Part shown: in pieces, positions 52,589 through 60,489 of the stretch
Numbering within the stretch: the first letter of the stretch is position 1
How the letters are laid out: each line of letters begins with the position of its first letter
Assembly (NCBI GenBank): GCA_002428265.1
Contig: DIUR01000033.1
Span: forward strand, 248,001 to 312,000
DNA length: 64,000 nt
DNA from: Bacteriovoracaceae bacterium UBA6153
Lineage (GTDB): Bacteria; Bdellovibrionota; Bacteriovoracia; Bacteriovoracales; Bacteriovoracaceae
Reading direction: 5' to 3'
Position numbers and translations under genes: made by a program
The notes under the pieces: model-generated
Told to the model about the DNA's origin: nothing
What the model saw: the letters and a program-made list of their open reading frames with translations, nothing else
Database searches by the model: none

Positions 52589-54658
52589 TTATTTCTTAGC
52601 TTTTTTTGTAGTTTTAACTGGCTTCGCTTTCGCAGTCGCTTTTGCTTTTGCTGTCGTCTTTTTTACTGGTGTCTCTTCAGGCTGTTGGCCATCGTCACCA
52701 AAACCAGTTGATTCAGCATCAAGAAGCAGCTCTTTTCTTAAATTTGTATCTTTTCCAAAACAAACATCCAGCATATTTTTTGCTGAGTTCATATTATCAA
52801 CGTTGATAATCGTAAACTCTTCACGGTTAAGTGTATGCTTGAAGGCCTCTGGAGACATCTCTCCTAGTCCCTTGTTTCTTTGTATCTCTTTAATTTTCAC
52901 TGAAGATTTCTTCAACCTTTCTAACTGCTCTTCACTTTCAACAAACATTGTTTCTTTGTCAGTGATAACCTCAAACAATGGAGCTTTTGCAAATTGAATC
53001 GCTTTTTGTTCGAACATTTCCGGCCAGAATGTGAAGAAGAAGTTCACTAGAAGTGTATTGATGTGACCACCATCCACGTCTGAGTCGGCAAGAAAAACGA
53101 TTTTTGAATAACGAAGTTTATCCACTTCAGCTGGCTGACCGATTGTCAGTCCGATTGAAGACATAATATCCATGAACTCTTGATTATTTAGAACATCATT
53201 GATTGATGCCTGCATAACGTTCATCGGTTTTCCTTTTAGTGCAATCCCTCCCTGATACAGTTTATTTCTTGCTGATCTAAGCCCTCCGATAGCAGAGTCC
53301 CCTTCACAGATGAAAAGTGTACACAGGTGACGGTCCTTTCTCTCGTTAGCGTCGAGAAGTTTTTCAACTCTCATTTTTTTCGCTTTTTTCCCTTTTAGTG
53401 AAGCATCTTTCAGCTCCTGGAAACGGTGGCGAGACTTAGCACGCTCAACAACAAGTTCAAGAAATTCCTTATTTTTTCTAAGAAATTTTTCGATATTTTC
53501 CTGCATGAAGTGCTCAATTCCTTTTTCAAGGTTCAAGTCACGCACGAGTTTACGTTTTGTTTGCGATTCAAAACGTGGATTTGGCATGGTGATACCCATG
53601 ACAAATGTGATCCCCGTTAGAACGTCGTTATCAACAACTGAAATTTTTTCTTTTTTAGCTGCGCGCTCGATTTTTTCTTTAACAGTGTTAATGAAAATTC
53701 TTTTTACACGGTCATGGTGAAATCCACCGTCGTAAGTAGGTGTCGAGTTCACGAAAGAAATGAATTTTTCGCGCTCTTCTGAGCGTTTATCAAGGGTCAA
53801 AGACAGGTGAAAATCGATTTTTCCCTTAACTTTTTTGCCTTTTGCATTCTCTGTTTCATAAATGTAGACATCTTCACCCAATGACTGAGCACTATTTGGG
53901 TCAATTCTTTGAGCTAATTCGAATAATCCTTTCTTAAAGTGATATTTTTCACCGTTAAAATAGAATGTTAATCCCGGATTATTGTAAGCAAGATCGATGA
54001 TTCTTTTTCTTAGTAAATCTTCATTGATCGTGTTGTCTTTATAAACTTCTTTAGCAAGTGTAAGAGTAACACTTACACCTGATGCCCCTTTAAAAGGCTT
54101 AGGTTTTGTCTTTTTAGTCTGAAGAGCACCGTTAATAAATTCATAAGTCTGCTCCGTCTTAGAATTATAGTGCCTAACTGTTGCAACAAATGAATCACTT
54201 GTTAAGCATGTTGCTGCTGCTCCAAGACCATTTTGTCCTAGAGTTCTATAGAGAAATCCCTTTTCGTCAGTTTCTTCATCTTTAAATTTAGAACCTGTTC
54301 TAAACTCTGTATAAACTTGCGGCACTTTATCGACTGGAAAACCGATACCGTTATCGGTAACAGTAACCGTCTTTTTATCAGGTGAAAGTGTTGTGTGAAT
54401 TTCAGTAACGTGACCACGGTAGTACTCATCGATACTGTTATCTAAAATTTCTTCAACGGCCTTTGATTTTGCCTGGTGAAACTTAATGGTTTTGAACTCA
54501 ATTCCATTAGGTTTATAGATATATGCTTCAAGATCTTCTACATCGTTACTTCCGAAAACGAGTGTGACACGATTTCTAACGTGCCAGCGCTGATCTTTAC
54601 TTTCAATTAAGGCATCTTTGGTGCTACCTTTACGGACAACAGGCCCTACACTACTCAT
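52589..54658 (-). CDS. parE: Type IIA topoisomerase subunit B
   Basis: The 689-residue ATPase subunit has a GHKL domain (EILDNSIDEY, DNGIGFPVD, GQNGLGAAAT), a transducer domain and a TOPRIM domain with EGDSAIGGLRSARNK and FLADSDVDGGHINTLL, the metal-binding Glu and Asp residues; QRNKGLGEMSPE follows. It ends in a Lys/Ala/Thr-rich tail (about 665-689) like histone H1, unusual for this family. GyrB-type inserts are missing, so topoisomerase IV fits better than gyrase. It is co-transcribed with parC. Confidence 0.9.
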   Translation of the reverse strand: MSSVGPVVRKGSTKDALIESKDQRWHVRNRVTLVFGSNDVEDLEAYIYKPNGIEFKTIKFHQAKSKAVEEILDNSIDEYYRGHVTEIHTTLSPDKKTVTVTDNGIGFPVDKVPQVYTEFRTGSKFKDEETDEKGFLYRTLGQNGLGAAATCLTSDSFVATVRHYNSKTEQTYEFINGALQTKKTKPKPFKGASGVSVTLTLAKEVYKDNTINEDLLRKRIIDLAYNNPGLTFYFNGEKYHFKKGLFELAQRIDPNSAQSLGEDVYIYETENAKGKKVKGKIDFHLSLTLDKRSEEREKFISFVNSTPTYDGGFHHDRVKRIFINTVKEKIERAAKKEKISVVDNDVLTGITFVMGITMPNPRFESQTKRKLVRDLNLEKGIEHFMQENIEKFLRKNKEFLELVVERAKSRHRFQELKDASLKGKKAKKMRVEKLLDANERKDRHLCTLFICEGDSAIGGLRSARNKLYQGGIALKGKPMNVMQASINDVLNNQEFMDIMSSIGLTIGQPAEVDKLRYSKIVFLADSDVDGGHINTLLVNFFFTFWPEMFEQKAIQFAKAPLFEVITDKETMFVESEEQLERLKKSSVKIKEIQRNKGLGEMSPEAFKHTLNREEFTIINVDNMNSAKNMLDVCFGKDTNLRKELLLDAESTGFGDDGQQPEETPVKKTTAKAKATAKAKPVKTTKKAKK

Positions 54659-54977
54659 TATGCATCCTTTTCATTCTCTAAATATTGGGAAATAGTCACT
54701 AATCTCGACTAGGTTAAAGAGCCAACTGGGTCTTAGAAAAGGTACACTGCACAAGTTTTACGCTCTTTTGCACCGCCTCTATCTTGACGTTAATGCTCTC
54801 ACTTTCTCTCTGTGGCGAATCAAAAAATGGCCACAAATATGGCCTCAAAAAAAATTTTAGATTTTTTTTCGCCCGTCTCTTTTGGTCCGATTTAATAAAT
54901 TTAAATTATTTCCCAAAGAATCTGTGAAAATCGCAAATTTTTTGAGGATAAATCCCTAGGGATGATAATGTTTTATT
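54659..54977. other. Divergent intergenic region
   Basis: About 320 bp separate the divergent parE gene and the exported-protein gene. The stretch contains a duplicated ATGGCC (54826-54843 region), paired A and T tracts near 54845-54870 that should curve the DNA, and the promoter described next. No small gene with a ribosome site is seen. Confidence 0.5.
54942..54969 (+). promoter_or_regulatory. Promoter just before the start codon
   Basis: TTGAGG (54942-54947), a 16-bp spacer and GATAAT (54964-54969) are followed by an ATG after 8 nt. There is no Shine-Dalgarno near the ATG, so a leaderless transcript is likely. Confidence 0.45.
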
Positions 54978-55610
54978 ATGCGTAACCTTCTCACATTGTG
55001 CCTGTCATTTTTGCTCTTTTTCACTCTCATAACACCTAATTATGCGAGCGAATTGGATGCCAGTGTCTTACCCTATAAAAAACAGCTAAAAGATAAGATT
55101 TTAGACGGCTTAATCTTCGCGGAATCAAAAGTCACCAGCACAGAGGCCAGCTCTAGCGGTAAAAAAACTGTTAACCAGGAATTGCATTTTACAATAGCGG
55201 GGTTGCACCCTAAATCTTGCAGTTATGTATTGAAAAAACTTTCTCTCTATGAAGATTATAATCAATTTCTAGATTTTGTTAAAACCAGCGAATATGATCT
55301 CTTCACTGGAGAAATTGATTTTCTCATTTCTCACACTCTCTTGCCCTATGATATGCGCCTCGTTTTTAAGTTACCGCGAATCACTCAGCCAGGTGTGTAC
55401 CCTTTCTCATTTGAGCGTGGATTACTGCTAAATTTGAAGGGAAATATACACGTCATTAATCACAAAAATCGCTGTCTCTTTTACACCAAAGCAGACTGGT
55501 CTGGGCCACACACAGGGTTTCCTAATTTGATATTTGAATTTTTTTCTCAAGCACTTGCAAAGATCTCTATGGAAAAACTGTTTAGGATCTCAAACACACT
55601 TAGTCATTAA
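54978..55610 (+). CDS. Exported protein, unknown function
   Basis: The 210-residue protein has a signal peptide (1-24, ending NYA-S) and a mature part of mixed strands and helices with paired cysteines (KSCSY and NRCLF). There is a run of paired beta-strands around FKLPRITQPGVYPFSFERG. I recognise no family. It may be a periplasmic or surface protein. It is divergent from parE and precedes a GNAT gene by 42 bp. Confidence 0.65.
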   Translation: MRNLLTLCLSFLLFFTLITPNYASELDASVLPYKKQLKDKILDGLIFAESKVTSTEASSSGKKTVNQELHFTIAGLHPKSCSYVLKKLSLYEDYNQFLDFVKTSEYDLFTGEIDFLISHTLLPYDMRLVFKLPRITQPGVYPFSFERGLLLNLKGNIHVINHKNRCLFYTKADWSGPHTGFPNLIFEFFSQALAKISMEKLFRISNTLSH

Positions 55611-55617
55611 TCAAGCA

Positions 55618-55646
55618 TTGCCGTAGTGCCTAAAGTCTATTATAAA
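55618..55646 (+). promoter_or_regulatory. Promoter of the GNAT gene, likely leaderless
   Basis: TTGCCG (55618-55623), a 17-bp spacer and TATAAA (55641-55646) lie just 6 nt before the ATG at 55653. The geometry matches the haemoglobin promoter at 1975-2003, and again no Shine-Dalgarno is present. Confidence 0.5.
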
Positions 55647-55652
55647 TTTTTT

Positions 55653-56093
55653 ATGAAAGTTTTAAGAATTAATGCTGTGGACACGTACCAGATTAGACAA
55701 AAGGTACTGATCCCGGATCACGATATTAAGAAAGTAAAATTCGAAAACGACGACGATGAAGATATTTCTTTTCACTTAGGTGCATTTAAAGATTCTCAAC
55801 TTGTTAGTGTCGCTTCGTTTTATTACGAGCGAAATACGATCTTTAGCGACCTTCACCAGTACCAGCTCCGTGGCATGGCCACACTTCCTGAGTTCCAAGG
55901 TCAAGGTTTAAGCTCAGAATTACTCAATATGGCCTTCCCTATTATCAAGCAAAATTTCTGTACTCTTCTTTGGTGCAATGCTCGTGTGACGGCAATCGGT
56001 TACTACGAAAAAGTAGGTTTTAAAATTCAGGATCAAACTGTTTTTGAAATTGAAGGTATTGGTCCGCACGTTTTGATGTATAAAAATATCTAA
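55653..56093 (+). CDS. GNAT-family N-acetyltransferase
   Basis: The 146-residue enzyme has the GNAT fold, with the acetyl-CoA loop in LRGMATLPEFQGQGLSS (Q/R-x-x-G-x-G/A pattern), a following helix, and the NARVTAIGYYEKVGF strand-helix near the end. It probably acetylates a small amine or protein lysine; the substrate cannot be told. An in-frame upstream ATG at 55626 would add nine residues but lacks a ribosome site and overlaps the -10 box. Confidence 0.88.
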   Translation: MKVLRINAVDTYQIRQKVLIPDHDIKKVKFENDDDEDISFHLGAFKDSQLVSVASFYYERNTIFSDLHQYQLRGMATLPEFQGQGLSSELLNMAFPIIKQNFCTLLWCNARVTAIGYYEKVGFKIQDQTVFEIEGIGPHVLMYKNI

Positions 56094-56145
56094 GTCTTAA
56101 GCTATTTATATTTTCATTGCTTATATCAAGTAAACACGTTCTACT

Positions 56146-56151
56146 TATAAT
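56146..56151 (+). promoter_or_regulatory. -10 box before the radical SAM gene
   Basis: A perfect TATAAT lies 24 nt before the GTG start, in a very AT-rich stretch. No convincing -35 is visible at 16-18 bp, so the promoter may rely on an activator. Confidence 0.35.
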
Positions 56152-56175
56152 ATATTTATTATTAGGATTTAAGGC

Positions 56176-57216
56176 GTGTTGAACATTGGCAAATATCTAA
56201 ATTTTTCAATAAAAGTTGCATTAGCAAATCTTAACAAGCTACATCATCCCTATAAAATTTTTCTAGTTATTACAAAGTCATGTGGTTCGAGATGTCTGAA
56301 CTGCCACATATGGAGAGAAGTTCCTACAAATGAATTAGGCCTGGACGAATACGAAAAGTTATCTATAAATCTAGGAAAGCACCTCTCATGGCTCAATATT
56401 TCAGGTGGCGAACCTACGGACCGTGATGACCTTATAGAAATTCTCAAAATATTTATAAAAAATTGCCCAAATCTTCTGATTGTAAATTTTACTTCAAATG
56501 GTTTGAATCAAAAAAAACTTATTGAAGCTGCTGAATATCTTTCTAACAGCAATATCCCGATAATAGGGATAAATATAAGCATTGATGGCCCTGAAAAAAT
56601 GCATATAAAACTTCGTGGTGGCGAAGATAGTTATCTAAAGGCGATTGCTTCTTTAAAAGCATTGAGAAAATTAAAAAATATTAAAGTACATGCTTCTATG
56701 ACTCTCTTTGAAGCGAACTCACATCTTATTGAAGAAACATTTAAAGAAATAAAAGGCCATATCCCCAACTTTAGAAGGACTCAACTGCATCTGAATCAAT
56801 CCTTTCATTCTGAACATTATTATCGCAACAAAGCTTCATCAGGAGAAACTCCTAAACTACAGCCTCACATCGGCACTAAATCTCTCTTGCGTTTTTTAGC
56901 ACCAATGGAAATTTTAAAGTCTATTTATCTTAAAAACCTTATCAAGTTTCAAAAAACTAAAAAAAACCCCATACCATGTAGCTCCCTTACATCAAATGTA
57001 TATATCTCAGAGCATGGTGACCTTTATACCTGCACCATCTGGAATCAAAAAGTTGGCTCACTTCGAAACGAGGAGTTCGATCTTCATAAAATCATGAACA
57101 CTCAAAAAGCAAAAGACCTGAGATTAGATATTTCTAACAACAAGTGCATTAATTGCTGGTCCCCTTGTGAAGCTTTTCCTTCGATACTAGATAATCTCTT
57201 AAAAATTCACAAATAA
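56176..57216 (+). CDS. Radical SAM protein with C-terminal cysteine-rich segment
   Basis: The 346-residue enzyme has a CxxxCxxC cluster motif (Cys36, Cys40 and Cys43 in CGSRCLNC), the GGEPT motif, and later SAM-binding strands (GINISIDGPE). Its C-terminus has several cysteines (PCSSL, YTCTIW, NNKCINCWSPCEA) as in SPASM/Twitch domains that bind extra Fe-S clusters. GTG start, with AGGA 8 nt upstream. It may modify a peptide, sugar or lipid. The next gene, a membrane glycosyltransferase-like protein, lies 9 bp on, so the pair probably works together. Confidence 0.87.
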   Translation: MLNIGKYLNFSIKVALANLNKLHHPYKIFLVITKSCGSRCLNCHIWREVPTNELGLDEYEKLSINLGKHLSWLNISGGEPTDRDDLIEILKIFIKNCPNLLIVNFTSNGLNQKKLIEAAEYLSNSNIPIIGINISIDGPEKMHIKLRGGEDSYLKAIASLKALRKLKNIKVHASMTLFEANSHLIEETFKEIKGHIPNFRRTQLHLNQSFHSEHYYRNKASSGETPKLQPHIGTKSLLRFLAPMEILKSIYLKNLIKFQKTKKNPIPCSSLTSNVYISEHGDLYTCTIWNQKVGSLRNEEFDLHKIMNTQKAKDLRLDISNNKCINCWSPCEAFPSILDNLLKIHK

Positions 57217-57225
57217 GGAGTATCT

Positions 57226-58950
57226 GTGAAAGTCCTAAAAAACTATTTCCCAGTTTTTATTCTAGCTCTATGTTGTGTACTCTACTCATGGAATTTTTAC
57301 GAACGACTCATTTTCGTTCATGGAGATGAAGGCTTTTACTCTATGGGGTATTTTGAAGGAGCTGGCGACTGGGGCCCTTTATACATGCTTCACTATTATT
57401 TACTGAATCTACTTACAAATGATTCTTTTATAAGCTTATATATAAATCATTTTATACTTACATTTGCAGCTATTCCATGGGTTACCTACCTGACATTGCG
57501 ATTGTTAAAATTCAATATCACAAGTTCTTCACTGGCTGCCCTCATTGCTCTACTTTCTACCTGGAACTATCCCTCAGAAACCAGAGTTCATATCTTTAAC
57601 TATGTTGTCATACTTATAGCCTTTATTCTCAGATGGGACTCAGTAAAAAATATTTCTTTCAAAAATACTTCATTCAATCTGGGAAAATTATTTTTTTATG
57701 TCATTCTTGGTATGTCGCTTTACATCAGGCAAGATAATATCATTATTGCGATAGTTGCATTCGTATGGGATTTCTTTCACTCAAAGCAAAAAAAGCATCT
57801 TCTGATCTTTGCATTAATATCAATTAGTATTTATTTTCTTTTAAAGATTTTTTTTGGCAATGCTTACTCACATGGCAGGTCTGTCGAAATTTTTATGGAC
57901 CACTTTCTTGTTAACAATCGCGAGCTGTTTACACAGTATGCTGATTCAAAGATGTCAGGAAGAGAAATTCTAGCAGTTTACTTTAATAAGCCAACTACGT
58001 TGTGGCAAATATTCCTTTCACACCCAAAAGAGGTTATCGCGCACTTTATAAAAAATGCACTTTTGTTCTTTAAGAACATGTATGAACTCAGCTCACTGTC
58101 TCTCGATAGCCAATGGACTGCTCCTACATTTTTAAAAGTTTTTTTTGTCTTTGCTATCATCAAAATTTTTTCAAATGATCTCAATTCTCCTGACTCTAAA
58201 ATTAATTTCAAAGAGCTGGTTTTGCTTACGCTGGCCTTTACTATTAAATGTGTAGGAATAAGCATTCTCTTAAACTGGTGGCTCAAGTATTATTTTGAAC
58301 TACAGATTATTCTCATGGCATGGATCATCGTTATTCTTAGTCTTTTAAAAAAGCATAGAACCCAGATAAAAGATCAGATAATTGCCAGCTGCAACGATCT
58401 GACAGACCTCCTCAACCGAATAATTTCAAAACACTCAAGGAAAGAAGCCTCTTTTCTTCCAGTAAATAGCATTTTCAATTTCCTAAAAAATAATTTTATC
58501 TGGATAATCCTCCCATTTCTCTTCTTTTACTACGATTATGAAAATAGAACTCCTCGACAGGAAAAGGAGTATTACAAGATTGTAGAGTTCTTTAAACTTG
58601 AAAACTCTATCGATCCTATAATGGTAGCAATCTCTGGTAATCAGCTTTACCTAACGCCTGCAATTGAACACAAACAAATAGATCCTTGGTATCATATTGA
58701 GCTACATCCACAAATAAAAAGTGATTTCAAGAAATTCTTAGATGACAATAGAATCGATACAGTTTTCATGTATAACGTGCTTAGAACAATTTTAATGGAC
58801 AATGGTATAGCTGAGCCATTTGAAAAATTTGAAGAAGCGCCTGAAGACTATGGCTTTCAAAGAAGATATGTTAATTTCAACAATCAGATCGTTTATAGAA
58901 GAATTGAAAAACTTCCGCCTATTTTGGATAACAAAAACGTTGTAAAGTAA
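57226..58950 (+). CDS. GT-C-type membrane protein, putative glycosyltransferase
   Basis: The 574-residue protein has roughly ten hydrophobic segments and a C-terminal soluble domain (about 470-574). After the first span comes FVHGDEGFYSMGYFEG, an Asp-Glu pair in the first periplasmic loop, typical of the catalytic site of GT-C glycosyltransferases using polyprenyl-phosphate sugars (ArnT or PMT like). GAGT is near the GTG start. Paired with the radical SAM gene, it might attach a sugar to a modified molecule. Function is an inference. Confidence 0.65.
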   Translation: MKVLKNYFPVFILALCCVLYSWNFYERLIFVHGDEGFYSMGYFEGAGDWGPLYMLHYYLLNLLTNDSFISLYINHFILTFAAIPWVTYLTLRLLKFNITSSSLAALIALLSTWNYPSETRVHIFNYVVILIAFILRWDSVKNISFKNTSFNLGKLFFYVILGMSLYIRQDNIIIAIVAFVWDFFHSKQKKHLLIFALISISIYFLLKIFFGNAYSHGRSVEIFMDHFLVNNRELFTQYADSKMSGREILAVYFNKPTTLWQIFLSHPKEVIAHFIKNALLFFKNMYELSSLSLDSQWTAPTFLKVFFVFAIIKIFSNDLNSPDSKINFKELVLLTLAFTIKCVGISILLNWWLKYYFELQIILMAWIIVILSLLKKHRTQIKDQIIASCNDLTDLLNRIISKHSRKEASFLPVNSIFNFLKNNFIWIILPFLFFYYDYENRTPRQEKEYYKIVEFFKLENSIDPIMVAISGNQLYLTPAIEHKQIDPWYHIELHPQIKSDFKKFLDDNRIDTVFMYNVLRTILMDNGIAEPFEKFEEAPEDYGFQRRYVNFNNQIVYRRIEKLPPILDNKNVVK

Positions 58951-59281
58951 CCCTTTCAATTACATCGTAGTTTGCTTCAAGGCATTCTTTTTTACCATTA
59001 AACTTTTTAAGAGGGGCACATCTATACCCTGGTTCTTTAAGCTTTTCTCTCTCTGATCTCTTTTCTTTGCATGCCGTAAATGAATCTTCATTTACACATG
59101 CATAGTACTTTGCAAAACAATCATAGATCAAATACTCGCCGGCCTTATAACGGTCATTGATCCGATACTCCATACGCCTTTTAACAACGTCAGGATCCTT
59201 TCCTGCATCAGGATCTACACTCTCCTGAGCAGGAAGAATTTTAAAACTAAGAAGAAATATCATGAAAAGTATTTTCTTCAT
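58919..59281 (-). CDS. Small exported cysteine-rich protein
   Basis: The product is about 120 residues from ATG 59281. It has a signal peptide (KKILFMIFLLSFKILPAQ) and six cysteines in the mature part (DCFAKYYAC, TACKEK, YRCAPL, KECLE, RFCYPK), consistent with three disulfides in a small, stable extracellular fold. An in-frame ATG at 59320 would add a charged extension before the signal, so I rejected it. It overlaps the end of the GT-C-like gene by 32 bp. No family recognised. Confidence 0.65.
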   Translation of the reverse strand: MKKILFMIFLLSFKILPAQESVDPDAGKDPDVVKRRMEYRINDRYKAGEYLIYDCFAKYYACVNEDSFTACKEKRSEREKLKEPGYRCAPLKKFNGKKECLEANYDVIERVTLQRFCYPK

Positions 59282-59291
59282 TAAAAAGTAA

Positions 59292-59543
59292 CTACCCTTG
59301 TTTAGCGATCTTCTCATCACTTCTGATTTTTTTAGCAGCTTCTTCCTGAATCATTTTTAAATCTTTTAGTTCCATTTCAAAAAACATATGTGAAGCAGAA
59401 ACTTTTGGAACAGATTTTCCAAACTTCATTTCATCTTCAAAAGATTTGATACGATTGTTTAAACTATTTCTGATAGTTCTCATTTGTTTTGGAGTCTTTT
59501 CTTTGAAGCTAGCGACTAGCTCTTTTACGCGATCTTGGGCCAT
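59292..59543 (-). CDS. Small helical cytoplasmic protein
   Basis: The 83-residue protein is highly charged and helical (VKELVASFKEKTPKQMRTIR, LKDLKMIQEEAAKKIRSD), predicted to form a coiled coil, without signal peptide or cysteine. AAGGA lies about 10 nt before the ATG. It lies 17 bp after the rhomboid gene and just before the small cysteine-rich gene, so the three may form one transcript. Unknown function. Confidence 0.65.
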   Translation of the reverse strand: MAQDRVKELVASFKEKTPKQMRTIRNSLNNRIKSFEDEMKFGKSVPKVSASHMFFEMELKDLKMIQEEAAKKIRSDEKIAKQG

Positions 59544-59560
59544 GGTTTTAGTGTCCTTCT

Positions 59561-60463
59561 TTAAGTCCAGAGTAATATAAAATATCTGCCATTGAGCTTT
59601 ATCCCTTCAACGCCAATAGTGAAAGCTAAAAATATAAATGCCAGCGATAAATACTTAAAATGCTGTCTGCTCCAGATTGCAGGGGCCTTATAAATAGCAA
59701 AAAGCATCCCTACAAAGAGCCCTCCAGCATGCGCCGTATTGGCAATTGGACCTAATAATCCAGTAAGGCACAAGAACAACCAGCCCAGCATAATGGTGAT
59801 ATCTCTAGCTGGCAGAGAGTAATCAAAATTGCTATCGAGTTTTTTGTAAACCCATACAAAGCCTAGCATCGCGTACAAGACTCCAGACATTCCGCCAAAC
59901 TGTGGGCCACTGACAAAGTACTGAGTAAGATTTGAGATCACACCACTTACGGCCATCAAAACAAGTAGCTGATTTTTTCCAAATTTATACTCAATGATAT
60001 AGCCTAGGTCCTTAAACCAGAGCATGTTAAAGAGAACATGCAAAATAGAGAGGTGGATAAAAATGGGAGTGATGAGCCTCCAAATTTGCCCATGTCTTAT
60101 CTCTTCTAAAAAACCACTCTCTGGACTTCCCATAAAAAGAGAGGCCTGAAGACGAGCTCCCATTTCGGTATAGCTTAAAACGAATAAGACAACACATACA
60201 ATGACAATGGCAAACGTCGTCTGACCTCTTGGAAGAGTTTTAATTTTTACCCATTCTTCATCAACTTCTATCGGTTTTCTAAAACCCAGTTTTACTCTGT
60301 AATAATCCTGAGCGCGGGCCAGGTCATTGGCCTCTTCAACAGTTAGGAAATAAATATCGTCTTTAGCGCTGTGGTGAGTTTCACAAACTATTCCCATTTG
60401 AAATAGTTCATCTCTCATTTGATCGAGCATTTTTTTATCGCGGAGTTCGCCTACTACGTGCAT
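59561..60463 (-). CDS. Rhomboid intramembrane serine protease, GlpG-type
   Basis: The 300-residue enzyme has a cytoplasmic N-terminal domain (residues 1-75, GlpG-like) and six spans. Catalytic Ser193 is in GGMSGVLY and His245 in NTAHAGG; His142 and Asn146 (HVLFN) would stabilise the oxyanion. It cuts transmembrane helices. ATG 60463 has AAAGGA 6 nt upstream and is better than TTG 60493. Rhombosortases process GlyGly-CTERM proteins, but this one has the long GlpG N-terminus, so processing of the matrixin tail at 19276 is only a possibility. Confidence 0.92.
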   Translation of the reverse strand: MHVVGELRDKKMLDQMRDELFQMGIVCETHHSAKDDIYFLTVEEANDLARAQDYYRVKLGFRKPIEVDEEWVKIKTLPRGQTTFAIVIVCVVLFVLSYTEMGARLQASLFMGSPESGFLEEIRHGQIWRLITPIFIHLSILHVLFNMLWFKDLGYIIEYKFGKNQLLVLMAVSGVISNLTQYFVSGPQFGGMSGVLYAMLGFVWVYKKLDSNFDYSLPARDITIMLGWLFLCLTGLLGPIANTAHAGGLFVGMLFAIYKAPAIWSRQHFKYLSLAFIFLAFTIGVEGIKLNGRYFILLWT

Positions 60464-60489
60464 GGATATTCCTTTCAAATGGGCAGCAA

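Noticed and set aside
59561..60463. Calling the rhomboid a dedicated rhombosortase
   Set aside because: It has the long GlpG-type cytoplasmic domain and lies 39 kb from the matrixin gene, so only a possibility is kept.
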